This document shows, piece after piece, positions 7,134 through 15,590 of a stretch of DNA of 31,660 bases (the first letter of the stretch is position 1; every line of letters begins with the position of its first letter). The DNA lies in the NCBI GenBank assembly GCA_023453795.1, contig JAEXSP010000025.1, positions 1-31,660 on the forward strand, given 5' to 3'. The position numbers and the translations under genes were made by a program. Below the pieces are notes generated by a model that ran no database searches, had not been told where the DNA came from, and worked only from the letters and a program-made list of their open reading frames with translations. This DNA comes from Bacillota bacterium (lineage in GTDB: Bacteria > Bacillota > Clostridia > Acetivibrionales > JAEXSP01).

Positions 7134-7658
7134 ATGCATTCACTAAACATATATAACGAAACTGTTTATTTCAGGGACATAAAGCTGCAGGATCTGCCAT
7201 TGGTTCTGAAATGGTACAATAAGGTTGATGATTTTAAATTTGCAACAGGCATCGATACTCCATTAACGTTGGAAATGCTTACAAAAAAGTATGCGGAGGT
7301 TGCCATATGTTCAAATGAATTTTTCGTAGGAATACATGACGCAGCTGAACAACAGATGATTGGCATACTTAAGGGAAGGCTCGAGCCAAAGAATAAATTT
7401 TCTGTTTGGATAAGTTCCATAGCAATTGACTCAATGCACCAAAATAAGGGCTTGGGCACTGCCGCGGTAAATCTTCTTCTGGAATTTCTTAAAACCAGTC
7501 ATAACATTCAATATGTTTATCTGGCGGTAATTGAGGAAAATGAGCAGGGAAGGTCTTTTTGGATAAAACTCGGATTTAACGAGCTTAGAAAGATCGAGAA
7601 TCATTTGATGCTGCAGAATAAGCCTCAGAATGTAATTTTAATGCATAAGCAGCTATGA
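7134..7658 (+). CDS. GNAT-family N-acetyltransferase
   Basis: A 174-residue acetyl-CoA-dependent acetyltransferase of the GNAT fold, nearest in feel to the RimJ/RimL-like group. The acetyl-CoA pyrophosphate loop is QNKGLGTAAV (about 103-112), preceded by the beta-4 strand ending in SSIAIDSM. The later strand IQYVYLAVIEENEQGRSFW matches motif B, where an N-x-x-(G/A)-x-x-F/W pattern is common. GGAGG stands a few bases before the ATG. It is monocistronic, about 210 bp from the next promoter. The substrate cannot be read from the sequence. Confidence 0.85.
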   Translation: MHSLNIYNETVYFRDIKLQDLPLVLKWYNKVDDFKFATGIDTPLTLEMLTKKYAEVAICSNEFFVGIHDAAEQQMIGILKGRLEPKNKFSVWISSIAIDSMHQNKGLGTAAVNLLLEFLKTSHNIQYVYLAVIEENEQGRSFWIKLGFNELRKIENHLMLQNKPQNVILMHKQL

Positions 7659-7833
7659 TACTGTTATATTGAACAAGCATATTTTTTGTTAAGTATACGC
7701 TATCAGATAAATTTTTTAATTTATGTAAATTTTCTTTGGCCCAATCAGTATATTATAGTAGGAATAAGTTAAATCAAGGTTATTCGGTTGGGAAGAAGGA
7801 CAAAAAATATTTCCTGTAAGTAGCATTTTGGGT

Positions 7834-7863
7834 TTGACAAATCCAATATTGGAAAGGTATAAT
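7834..7863 (+). promoter_or_regulatory. Strong sigma-A promoter upstream of the riboswitch
   Basis: TTGACA (7834-7839), an 18-base spacer and TATAAT (7858-7863), both consensus. It lies about 20 bp before the start of the riboswitch. The stretch 7659-7833 shows no other feature. Confidence 0.75.
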
Positions 7864-7883
7864 AACAAGGAACAAAAAACCAA

Positions 7884-8055
7884 ATGAAGCTGAATCCTCT
7901 TTCAAAAGAGGTACGGAGGAACCAATCTATGGGGTTAATCTGTATCAGCAATAAGAAACAAGGCGGATTTTCATAACAAATTTGCCTGATTATTCTGATT
8001 GCCGATATTGTAGGGCAGTCCTATTGCCCGAACCCGACAGCTAACTTCGGAAGCT
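7884..8055 (+). ncRNA. ydaO/yuaA-type cyclic di-AMP riboswitch
   Basis: The conserved 3' block CCCGAACCCGACAGCTAAC followed by TTCGGAAGC (about 8028-8055) is the hallmark of this class. Upstream are the other expected elements: AGCTGAATC at the 5' end, a CCTCTT/AAGAGG hairpin, CGGAGGAACCA, GGGGTTAATCT, and a GGGCA/TGCCC helix just before the 3' block. It sits between a consensus promoter and a secreted wall hydrolase, a classic location. The ribosome binding site (8061-8066) lies right after the aptamer and no separate terminator is seen, so control may act on translation; that last point is an inference. Confidence 0.9.
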
Positions 8056-8071
8056 CAAATAGGAGGTAAAT

Positions 8072-8986
8072 ATGTTTAAAAAATTCTTATGCAGTTCAAT
8101 TGTAATTTTAACTGTCCTTTGCTTCTGTGCCGTGCTGGCTAATGGTGAAAATCTCAAAACCGGCATTGTTACCGGCAATACGGTTAATGTACGTCAGACT
8201 CCCGTTATAGCAGACGACAATGTTATCACTCAGTTGGTAAAAGGGACTAAGGTTTCTGTGATATCTGTTAAGGGTACCTGGACAAAAATCCAATACAATA
8301 ATATCTCTGGGTGGATATCCAACGACTACATAAAGGTGACCGAACAAGTTCAAATCGGAACTGTAACTACTTCTGTTTTGAACGTAAGAAGTTCTGCAGA
8401 TCAGAGTTCAGATTTGATTACAAAGATTGAAAAAGGCGATAGAGTTACCGTGCTTCTAAAATCAGGAAACTGGTACAAGGTTAAGCTTTCGGATGGAACA
8501 ATAGGGTGGGTATCGGCTGATTATCTGACAGTTGGCAGTTCAACTTCCAGAGGCGATGATGTAAGAAGTGAGGATAATACAGCAGCAAACACTCAGGATT
8601 CTCAGGAAACATCTGATTTAAGGCAGCGGATGGTTGAGTACTCAAAGCAATTTCTCGGATGTAACTATAATTACGGCGGATCTTCACCAAGCGGTTTTGA
8701 CTGTTCAGGGTTTACAAGTTTTATATACAGACATTTTGGCATTGAATTGGAACATTCATCGTCCGGCCAGTCAACTCAGGGAACAGGAATACTCAAAGCC
8801 AATTTAAAACCCGGGGACTTGGTTTTCTTTGATACAGGCAGAGGAAGCATAGGTCATGTCGGCATGTACATTGGTGATGGAAAATTCATACACGCTGCAA
8901 CTGAAAGTAAAGGTGTAATCATTTCAAGCCTGTACGAATCTTATTATACAAGAACCTATGTGAAAGCAAGAAGAATAATAGATTAA
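8072..8986 (+). CDS. Secreted SH3-domain NlpC/P60 cell-wall hydrolase
   Basis: A 304-residue secreted peptidoglycan endopeptidase, probably cutting the stem peptide at D-Glu/diamino-acid bonds as NlpC/P60 enzymes do. A signal peptide (about 1-23) is followed by two bacterial SH3 domains (about 29-90 and 95-154), both with NVR and a GW[IV]S pattern. A short polar linker leads to the NlpC/P60 domain (about 183-304). The catalytic Cys is C211 in GFDCSGF, the His is H262 in GHVGMYIG, and H274 is the likely third polar residue. AGGAGG precedes the ATG. The upstream c-di-AMP riboswitch ties its expression to wall or osmotic homeostasis. Confidence 0.93.
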   Translation: MFKKFLCSSIVILTVLCFCAVLANGENLKTGIVTGNTVNVRQTPVIADDNVITQLVKGTKVSVISVKGTWTKIQYNNISGWISNDYIKVTEQVQIGTVTTSVLNVRSSADQSSDLITKIEKGDRVTVLLKSGNWYKVKLSDGTIGWVSADYLTVGSSTSRGDDVRSEDNTAANTQDSQETSDLRQRMVEYSKQFLGCNYNYGGSSPSGFDCSGFTSFIYRHFGIELEHSSSGQSTQGTGILKANLKPGDLVFFDTGRGSIGHVGMYIGDGKFIHAATESKGVIISSLYESYYTRTYVKARRIID

Positions 8987-9002
8987 ATATTATATAATGA
9001 AG

Positions 9003-9128
9003 ACTCCTTCATTTATATAAGTTGATTAAATAATTAGTACGAAAGCGAACAAAATATCCAATGTTTCTGGGATTTTTGTGATGGTTGAGTACATATATTA
9101 TTTTCAACTTATTAAGAAGGAGTTTTTT
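9003..9128 (+). terminator. Terminator stem with a repeat element in its loop
   Basis: ACTCCTTC (9003-9010) is complementary to GAAGGAGT (9116-9123), which runs into six T. The arms are 105 bp apart and the spacer is almost wholly the repeat at 9016-9112. This looks like a normal terminator whose loop received an insertion. Confidence 0.5.
9016..9112 (+). repeat. Dispersed ~97-bp repeat, copy A
   Basis: The ends are imperfect inverted repeats, TATAAGTTGA and TCAACTTAT. The interior has TAATTAGTAC, GAAAGCGA, a small hairpin AAAATATCC/GGATTTTT, and GGTTGAGTACAT. Copy B at 26282-26382 aligns along the whole length with about eight mismatches and three one-base gaps by eye, in the same orientation. 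It does not encode a protein. It may be a miniature inverted-repeat element or a structured RNA module; the family is not recognised. Confidence 0.8.
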
Positions 9129-9185
9129 GTTTTTAAGAGAATATATATGTTTATATTACAAAATGAGACATAAATGGGGGTTAAA

Positions 9186-11552
9186 GTGAAAAGGCCGCTG
9201 CTTATATTTGCCATATCACTCATGTCAGGAATCATAACTGCTTATTTAAGCAGATCTTTTGTGTTTGCAGGCATTATAGCCATCCTTGGAATTATATTGA
9301 GCCTTGTTCTTTATTTTAGATCAAATATTCCAAAATATATTTTAATAGGTATTCTCGTTTTTTATCTGGCAGGTTCCCTTGAAACCTTGATAAGAACAAA
9401 TATAAGCCTTGATAAATTTAAAAGCTTCAATTCCAAATTTGTTACAGTTGAGGGGTATATCTATTCAGAACCTGACATAAGGGAGAAAAAAATTAACTAT
9501 ACGGTCAAGACATTAAGTATTGAATCCGAGGGGAAAACAAAAAAAATAAAGGGGAAAATCCTTCTGACTGTTTTGAGGGAAGAAAAGGGGATTCTATATG
9601 ATTATGGCAGCAAAGTAAGCATCATGGGTACTTTAAACCTCCCAACAGGGCAGAGAAATCCCGGTGGGTTCAATTACCGCGATTATCTTATGAAGTCAGG
9701 AATATCTGCTTCAATGTTTGCGGTTCCGGCAAACATCAGTGTTGAGAAGGGGAAATACAGTAATTTATTAGTCGAGTCCGGCATTAAAATACGCAGCAGC
9801 ATTGTAAACGTCATTAATAAATGCTTGCCTCCGGAACAGGCTGGTCTTCTGAACGGAATGCTTATCGGATACAGGGACGGACTGTCTGAGGAGGTACAGC
9901 AGGCATTCAGCGATGCAGGGCTCTCGCACATTATGGCAGCTTCAGGTATGAATATTGCTTTTGTTATTGCTCCTTTAATCTTTCTTTTCAAAAGAATTCA
10001 TCTCAGGCCGAAAGCTGCAAATCCAATAATGATTTCAACACTGGTATTATTTGTATATATAACCGGTTTCTCGCCTTCTATTGTAAGGGCAGCTATTATG
10101 GCAATTATTATTCTGGTGGGACAGATGCTGCGAAGGGAAACTGACATTCTCACCAGCATGTCTTTTTCAGCAATTCTCTTGCTTATATACAACCCGGGAT
10201 TGCTTTTTGATGTCGGATTCCAACTATCTTATGCGGCTACGCTGTCTTTGGTTTTATTATATAAGAACATTAAACAGCTTATTAATTTCAAATTCATTCC
10301 GGGTTTCATAAGGGATATGGCAGCAGTGACTATTGCAGCACAGCTTGGGGTAATGCCTATTACAGCTTTTTATTTCAATAAAATGTCACTAATATCTGTG
10401 TTTTCAAACCTTTTAGTCCTGCCGCTTGTCCAGACGGTTACTATCATAGGTGCTGCAATGGCGCTTATCGGACAGGCAAGCATCGTTGTTGCACAATTAA
10501 TAGGTTATTTCAATTGCGTTTTATTGAGTTTGATGCTCCTGATCACAAAAATCACATCTCAAATACCCTTAGCAGCTGTAAGAGTGGTAACGCCGCATTT
10601 ACCTGTTATATTGGCTTATTACTGCTTGGTGATATTCTTTTTCTATACCAAGCCTTTATACAAGCTAAAAATCAAGAAACGATATTATTTAGGGGCAGCT
10701 AGTGCTGTATTAATAATAATTAGTATTTATTTGATGCTGCCCAAAAATCTAGAGATAATTTGCATCGATGTGGGACAGGGGGATGCTGCTTTAGTCAGAA
10801 CAAGTTCAGGGAAAAATATTCTTATTGACGGAGGAGGTTCAAGCTCAAGGCTAAACCCCGGAATGAATACGGGAGAAAGTATTATAATGCCGCTTCTATT
10901 GGATTGCGGGATCAACAAGCTTGATGCAGTAATCGCATCCCATGGACATAATGATCATATTCAGGGATTGCTTTATGTCCTTAAAGAAATGAAGACATAC
11001 AACCTTATAATCCCGGATAATAAGGATAAAAAAGAGTTTGAGTCACTCACTTCAATTGCCCGGGAAAGGAAAATTCCAATAATTGAATGCTCAAGGGGAG
11101 ATACTATCAAACTTGACAGTAAAACTTTTCTTGATGTTATCAGTCCTTCAACAGATATGAACAGCAATGCTGATGAATTAGGAGAAACCTCTTTAAACAA
11201 TACGTCATTAGTGTTAAAATTGCATTACGGTGAAACCAGTTTTTTATTTACGGGTGATATTCAGAAGGAGACCGAGGATATTCTTATTTCAGATCGAACA
11301 GATCTGAGAGCTGATGTTCTTAAAGTTGCACATCATGGTTCAAAATATTCGACACAGGAGAGTTTCCTTGAAGTTGTAAAACCTGCAGCAGCAGTAATAA
11401 GTGTAGGCAAAAATAATTTTGGACATCCCGCCTCCCAGGTAGTTGACAGAATCGAGAAAGATCAAATTAAACTATTCAGGACGGATACGGATGGAGCAAT
11501 CATCATAACCTCTGATGGGAAAAGAATAAGAATCAGAAAAATGATACCTTGA
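9186..11552 (+). CDS. comEC: DNA-uptake channel protein ComEC/Rec2
   Basis: A large polytopic membrane protein that forms the inner-membrane channel for transforming DNA. The N-terminal hydrophobic segments precede a soluble OB-like region (about 55-190). The competence domain with several membrane helices includes the hallmark LSHIMAASGMNIAFV and further helices up to about residue 510. A metallo-beta-lactamase-like domain follows, with VGQGDAALV, SHGHNDH, FTGDI and AHHGS motifs, so metal ligands appear intact. I chose GTG at 9186 because GGGGG at 9176-9180 is correctly spaced for it; the in-frame ATG at 9174 has no ribosome binding site. holA follows 12 bp later. Intact length (about 790 residues) suggests a functional gene, but ComEC alone does not prove competence. 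Confidence 0.94.
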   Translation: MKRPLLIFAISLMSGIITAYLSRSFVFAGIIAILGIILSLVLYFRSNIPKYILIGILVFYLAGSLETLIRTNISLDKFKSFNSKFVTVEGYIYSEPDIREKKINYTVKTLSIESEGKTKKIKGKILLTVLREEKGILYDYGSKVSIMGTLNLPTGQRNPGGFNYRDYLMKSGISASMFAVPANISVEKGKYSNLLVESGIKIRSSIVNVINKCLPPEQAGLLNGMLIGYRDGLSEEVQQAFSDAGLSHIMAASGMNIAFVIAPLIFLFKRIHLRPKAANPIMISTLVLFVYITGFSPSIVRAAIMAIIILVGQMLRRETDILTSMSFSAILLLIYNPGLLFDVGFQLSYAATLSLVLLYKNIKQLINFKFIPGFIRDMAAVTIAAQLGVMPITAFYFNKMSLISVFSNLLVLPLVQTVTIIGAAMALIGQASIVVAQLIGYFNCVLLSLMLLITKITSQIPLAAVRVVTPHLPVILAYYCLVIFFFYTKPLYKLKIKKRYYLGAASAVLIIISIYLMLPKNLEIICIDVGQGDAALVRTSSGKNILIDGGGSSSRLNPGMNTGESIIMPLLLDCGINKLDAVIASHGHNDHIQGLLYVLKEMKTYNLIIPDNKDKKEFESLTSIARERKIPIIECSRGDTIKLDSKTFLDVISPSTDMNSNADELGETSLNNTSLVLKLHYGETSFLFTGDIQKETEDILISDRTDLRADVLKVAHHGSKYSTQESFLEVVKPAAAVISVGKNNFGHPASQVVDRIEKDQIKLFRTDTDGAIIITSDGKRIRIRKMIP

Positions 11553-11564
11553 CAGGAGCAGAAT

Positions 11565-12584
11565 ATGAGCATTGATATACTTAAGGAAGAACTGAAAAAT
11601 AATAAACTTCGTAACCTATATTTGTTCTATGGACCTGAAGAATACCTTGAAAAATATTACATAGAGAGCATTGAAAAAATTGCCTTGAATGATGATATGA
11701 GGGAGCTTAACAGGATTGTGCTTGAAGGAAAAGTCGATGTCAGAAAGATAATTGAGCATTCGGAAACAATGCCTGTTTTCTCGCAAAAAAAAGTAGTGAT
11801 TGTTAAAAACGCCGGATTGGCAAAGGGAAAGAAAAAAGCTGAGGAAGAAGGCAAGGGGAAAGCACATTCTGACGACCTGTTGTCATACCTTCAGAATGTC
11901 CCTGATTATACCTGCCTGATAGTACTGGAGCAGGAAATTGATAAAAGGGTAAAAATAGTTGATATAGCCAAAAAGAAGGGCCTGCTTGTAGAATTTCCTT
12001 ATCAAAAGCCCGCTGAACTTGTCAAATGGGTTATAAAGGTTTTCAAGTCCCATAAAAAAGAGATAGACTCGCTCGTAGCGTCCAAGATAGTTGATAATAG
12101 CGAACTTGGAATGACTGAAATATTGAACGAAATAAACAAAATAGTATTATTTCTCGGAGATAAATCCAAACCTACTGCCGAGGACATAGACAAAATCTGC
12201 TCGAAGTCAGTGAAGAGCAGGATTTTTGACCTTACCGATGCAATAGCCGAAAAGAATGGAGCTAAAGCATTGAGGATACTGAACGACATGCTTGTCATAA
12301 AGGAGCCGCTGCCGAAGATATTGTTCATGATTACAAGACAGTTCAGACAGGTGCTGGAGATGAAGCTGCTCAGGCAAAATGGCATGGATATGAATCAAGC
12401 GGCAGGTAAGATTGGAATTACACCTTATGCTGCAGGTAAAATTGCGAAGCAGGCAGGTGTTTTCAGCATTGAACAGCTGAAAAATGCCATTGAAGACAGC
12501 CTTCAAACAGATCTTGCAATCAAAACCGGCAGGATGAATGACCGGATAGCGGTTGAACTTCTGATTACGAAGTACGCAGGCTAA
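11565..12584 (+). CDS. holA: DNA polymerase III delta subunit
   Basis: The 339-residue clamp-loader delta subunit, which opens the beta sliding clamp. The N-terminus LYLFYGPEEYLEKYY (19-33) is the family's AAA-like fold opening with a degenerate P-loop. EMNRIVLEGK-like and VFSQKKVVIVKNA segments follow, and the C-terminal helical collar contains FMITRQFRQVLEMKLL. AGGAGC precedes the ATG, 12 bp after comEC, so the two are probably co-transcribed as in Bacillus. In Bacillus rpsT and gpr come next; here they appear 9 kb further on. Confidence 0.93.
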   Translation: MSIDILKEELKNNKLRNLYLFYGPEEYLEKYYIESIEKIALNDDMRELNRIVLEGKVDVRKIIEHSETMPVFSQKKVVIVKNAGLAKGKKKAEEEGKGKAHSDDLLSYLQNVPDYTCLIVLEQEIDKRVKIVDIAKKKGLLVEFPYQKPAELVKWVIKVFKSHKKEIDSLVASKIVDNSELGMTEILNEINKIVLFLGDKSKPTAEDIDKICSKSVKSRIFDLTDAIAEKNGAKALRILNDMLVIKEPLPKILFMITRQFRQVLEMKLLRQNGMDMNQAAGKIGITPYAAGKIAKQAGVFSIEQLKNAIEDSLQTDLAIKTGRMNDRIAVELLITKYAG

Positions 12585-12692
12585 CTCAATAGTATAAAAC
12601 ATAGTTATAAAACATAAATGTTGCAAGGAAAATATTTCTATATGGATAGAAGAATGATATAATTAAAATAACAAGCCAAAGGGGTGTTAAAA

Positions 12693-12932
12693 TTGGAAGA
12701 AATACTGAAACAGATGTTAAGTGAAATCAAGGATATAAAAAGGGATCAGCTTAATATATCCGATAAGCTTGAAGCCTATAACAACAGCAATAAAGCTGAA
12801 TTCAAACAATTAAACACTAAAATCAATGGGATGACAGATGCCTTGGCAAAAGTAATGGAAGATATTACTGATTTAAAAAGCAAAGTAGAAAAGCAAGATG
12901 TAGAAATACGAGTCATCAAGGGCGGTAAATAA
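12693..12932 (+). CDS. Small coiled-coil protein of unknown function
   Basis: About 79 residues, highly charged, without cysteine, signal peptide or membrane segment. Heptad-like hydrophobic spacing runs almost end to end (for example LNTKINGMTDALAKVMEDI), predicting a single long coiled coil. The start is TTG at 12693, because AAGGGGTG (12679-12686) is well placed for it; the GTG at 12684 would overlap that site. A TATAAT near 12656 may be its -10. Similar short proteins occur in clostridia and in phages, but I cannot assign a role. Confidence 0.65.
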   Translation: MEEILKQMLSEIKDIKRDQLNISDKLEAYNNSNKAEFKQLNTKINGMTDALAKVMEDITDLKSKVEKQDVEIRVIKGGK

Positions 12933-13041
12933 TACTGCTTTTCAGGCATGAATGACCAATAAAGCCTATCATAAAGTAGCAAATCTCATATGATCTACAT
13001 AATATAATATTATTATGGACTATTCATCTGAGGTGAATAAA

Positions 13042-13422
13042 ATGTTTTGTTTTTGTTGTATGCCATATTATTATGGACCTTATGTTACCAGCCCATTGCC
13101 ATATTGGAATAGTGGTGAGATAAATCGGAATTCAATGCAGATACATCCTGAATTCGATCTTTATGAGGTTAACAGAAATGTAAGGTGCACAAACTGTGGG
13201 CATAGGGGTGCAATTCAATCGTTTGGGAAATGGTATCCGAATGGGTTGGGAGATAAAGTTGGAGATTCGGAAATATTAGCCCCTCTTAGAGATAAGCCTT
13301 ATATGGGCAGTACTGTAGGTTTTGGGGGCACAATACCTTACGAATGTACTAATTGCGGTAATATTGGATTAATAGACATTGGCGGCCTTGAAGGCTATAA
13401 AGAAGCATTTACGACCATATAA
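13042..13422 (+). CDS. Small protein with two CxxCG zinc-knuckle motifs
   Basis: About 126 residues from ATG 13042, chosen because GAGGTG stands six bases upstream; an earlier in-frame ATG at 13015 has no such site. The N-terminus is rich in Cys, Tyr and Phe (MFCFCCMPYYYGPY). Two similar motifs, CTNCGHRG and CTNCGNIG, sit about 60 residues apart and probably bind one zinc together. The function is unknown; there are no membrane helices. It is followed by a terminator shared with the convergent mtnA. Confidence 0.65.
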   Translation: MFCFCCMPYYYGPYVTSPLPYWNSGEINRNSMQIHPEFDLYEVNRNVRCTNCGHRGAIQSFGKWYPNGLGDKVGDSEILAPLRDKPYMGSTVGFGGTIPYECTNCGNIGLIDIGGLEGYKEAFTTI

Positions 13423-13472
13423 ACTGATTAGGAGAAGTGTTAAAAAGGACACTATATCTAACAACAACATAA

Positions 13473-13505
13473 AAAAGAGACACAATTTAAAAATGTGCCT
13501 CTTTT
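13473..13505. terminator. Bidirectional terminator between the zinc-knuckle gene and mtnA
   Basis: AAAAGAG-a-CACA pairs with TGTG-c-CTCTTTT around an AT loop, with A and T runs flanking it on both strands. It closes the plus-strand gene and the minus-strand mtnP-mtnA unit. Confidence 0.8.
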
Positions 13506-13514
13506 ATATTACCG

Positions 13515-14543
13515 TTATTTCAGCTTTATAAGGTTTTCATCAAAGGGAGGGTAAATAACACCCTTTTCAGTTATTATTCCCGAAATGTACCTGTTCGGAG
13601 TAACGTCAAAGGCCGGGTTGGCAACTTCTACACCGTCGGGAGCAATCTGAATTCCCTTGATATGAGTTACTTCAATTGCGCTGCGCTCTTCAATCGGAAT
13701 GCTTTCGCCTGTCTCAATTTCAAAATCTATGGTTGATACAGGTGCAGCAACATAGAAGGGTATTTTATTTTCCTTTGCCAGCACTGCTACCGAATATGTT
13801 CCGATTTTATTTGCGGTATCACCGTTTAAGGCTATCCTGTCGGCACCGACTATAACACAATCGATTTTTCCGGCTTTCATAAAATGGCCTGCCATATTGT
13901 CACAGATGAGTGTTACGGGAATACCTTCCTGATTAAGCTCCCAAGCTGTTAATCTTGCGCCTTGCAAATAAGGCCTTGTCTCATCCGAATATACCTTGAT
14001 GTTCTTGCCTGATTCATGTGCTGCACGGATAACGCCGAGTGCCGTTCCGTAGTCGCAGGTAGCAAGCGCCCCCGCATTGCAGTGAGTCAGAATGGAGAAG
14101 TCCTGCCCAATAAGAGTATTCCCATGAGAGCCGATTGCCTTATTGGTTTCAACGTCTTGACGGTCCATCTCCTCGGCTTCCTTAAGAATGATGTCCTTTA
14201 TCTCCGGAATGCTTTTAGATTCGCTTTGTACAGCCTTGTCAAATATTCTTCTGACAGCCCAGAATAAATTAACTGCAGTCGGTCTTGTGCTGCTTATAAC
14301 ATCACATATTTCTTTTAATTTTATAAAAAAGGCCTGCTTTGAATCGGTATCAATTGCCCTTGCTCCAATAGCCGCTCCATATGCGGCTGTAACACCTATA
14401 GCCGGAGCACCTCTGACAATCATGTCTTTTATGGCTGCTGCTACCTCTTCATAAGTCTTGCAATCAACCGTTACATATTCAGTAGGCAGCTTTGTCTGGT
14501 CGATCAATTTTAAAACTCCGTTATCATAAACCAATGGACGCAT
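13515..14543 (-). CDS. mtnA: Methylthioribose-1-phosphate isomerase
   Basis: Isomerises 5-methylthioribose-1-phosphate to the ribulose form in methylthioadenosine salvage. Its 342 residues match the MtnA family (eIF2B-alpha-like fold). Signatures: IVRGAPAIGV (42-51), catalytic Cys155 in LTHCNAGALAT, the SDETRPYLQGARLTAWEL segment (186-203), and catalytic Asp235 in VGADRIALNGDTANKIGTY. GGAG precedes the ATG. It lies 65 bp downstream of mtnP on the same strand, so the pair gives two successive steps once MtnP makes methylthioribose-1-phosphate. The later steps (mtnB, mtnC, mtnD or an aldolase shunt) are not in the window. Confidence 0.95.
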   Translation of the reverse strand: MRPLVYDNGVLKLIDQTKLPTEYVTVDCKTYEEVAAAIKDMIVRGAPAIGVTAAYGAAIGARAIDTDSKQAFFIKLKEICDVISSTRPTAVNLFWAVRRIFDKAVQSESKSIPEIKDIILKEAEEMDRQDVETNKAIGSHGNTLIGQDFSILTHCNAGALATCDYGTALGVIRAAHESGKNIKVYSDETRPYLQGARLTAWELNQEGIPVTLICDNMAGHFMKAGKIDCVIVGADRIALNGDTANKIGTYSVAVLAKENKIPFYVAAPVSTIDFEIETGESIPIEERSAIEVTHIKGIQIAPDGVEVANPAFDVTPNRYISGIITEKGVIYPPFDENLIKLK

Positions 14544-14608
14544 TTTTGCTGAACTCCTTTTTTAAAATTAGTACTAAGAACTTCTTTTTGCAGTTGTTGA
14601 ATGAGTTG

Positions 14609-15391
14609 CTACTTCCCACAGCTGCAGTTATCGCTGGTAAGGTCGATTCTCTTGATTATTTCAAAAAGCATTTTTTTAACTTTTTCATTATTTTCACTGA
14701 ATACCTTCAATACTTCTTCTTCTGTAACGGGAAGGATATCTTCGCGGCCTTCCAGACCGGCATCAAAATCAGTTATGAGAGCTATATTTGTATAGCATAT
14801 GCCCATTTCTCTGGCTAAATAGCATTCAGGATACTGCGTCATATTTATGACTTCCCAGCCCATCTTGTTAAACCAACGGCTTTCGGACACTGTTGAGAAT
14901 CTTGGGCCTTGGATGACTACAACAGTTCCTTTGTCATGAACGTTGATATCCATTGATTTTGCTACTTCCAAAGCTATCCTCCTCAGTTCAGGACAGTATG
15001 GATGGGCAGAGCTTATATGCCTGGTTTCAGGACCGTCAAAATATGTATCCTTACGTCCCCAGGTCCTGTCGACAAACTGGTCGCATATGACAAAGTCACC
15101 GGGTTTAATGTGAGGCTGCAGGCTGCCTGAGGCTGTTGGGGCAATTATCTTTTTGACGCCAAGCTCTTTCATTGCATAAAGGTTGGCTCTGTAAGGTATC
15201 ATGTGCGGTGGGAATTGATGCTGTTTTCCATGCCTTGGAAGGAACGCTATCCTTTTGCCCTCGTATTCTGCAATGGCTAATTTATCACTGGGTTTCCCGT
15301 AAGGAGTATCAATTTCGATCTCTTGGATGTCTTCAAAAAATGAGTAAAATCCAGAGCCTCCGAATACACCTATATCTGCTTTTTGTTCCAT
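14609..15391 (-). CDS. mtnP: 5'-methylthioadenosine phosphorylase
   Basis: Phosphorolytic cleavage of methylthioadenosine to adenine and methylthioribose-1-phosphate, the substrate of the adjacent mtnA product. The 260-residue length and motifs fit the trimeric nucleoside phosphorylase class: GGSGFY (14-19), the RHGKQHQFPPH phosphate/base segment, TASGSLQPHIKPGDFV, GPRFST, and MTQYPECYLARE near the ribose-binding site. The start ATG follows GAGGAGG. A clear promoter lies about 85 bp upstream. The closely related S-methyl-5'-thioinosine phosphorylases cannot be excluded by eye, but linkage to mtnA favours MTA. Confidence 0.93.
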   Translation of the reverse strand: MEQKADIGVFGGSGFYSFFEDIQEIEIDTPYGKPSDKLAIAEYEGKRIAFLPRHGKQHQFPPHMIPYRANLYAMKELGVKKIIAPTASGSLQPHIKPGDFVICDQFVDRTWGRKDTYFDGPETRHISSAHPYCPELRRIALEVAKSMDINVHDKGTVVVIQGPRFSTVSESRWFNKMGWEVINMTQYPECYLAREMGICYTNIALITDFDAGLEGREDILPVTEEEVLKVFSENNEKVKKMLFEIIKRIDLTSDNCSCGK

Positions 15392-15474
15392 AAATACCTC
15401 CTCGAATCATTTTATATTTTATTATTGGATTTTTTAATTATTTTGTAAAATATTACATTTTTCCTTACGTTTCT

Positions 15475-15502
15475 ATTATATATCATTAAAGCCAACTTTC
15501 AA
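15475..15502 (-). promoter_or_regulatory. Sigma-A promoter of mtnP-mtnA
   Basis: On the minus strand: TTGAAA (complement of 15497-15502), a 16-base spacer, and TATAAT (complement of 15475-15480). The leader before mtnP is about 80 nt and shows no SAM riboswitch. Confidence 0.6.
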
Positions 15503-15590
15503 CTATATAGAGAAAAGTATTTTATTTGAATCAAAGGTAAAAATAAACCCGAAACGGATAAAATCATTTTATATCGGAAAGGATGCTATT

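Noticed and set aside
15392..15590. SAM riboswitch before mtnP
   Set aside because: The leader is about 80 nt, AT-rich, and lacks the helices and conserved blocks of SAM-I or related types.
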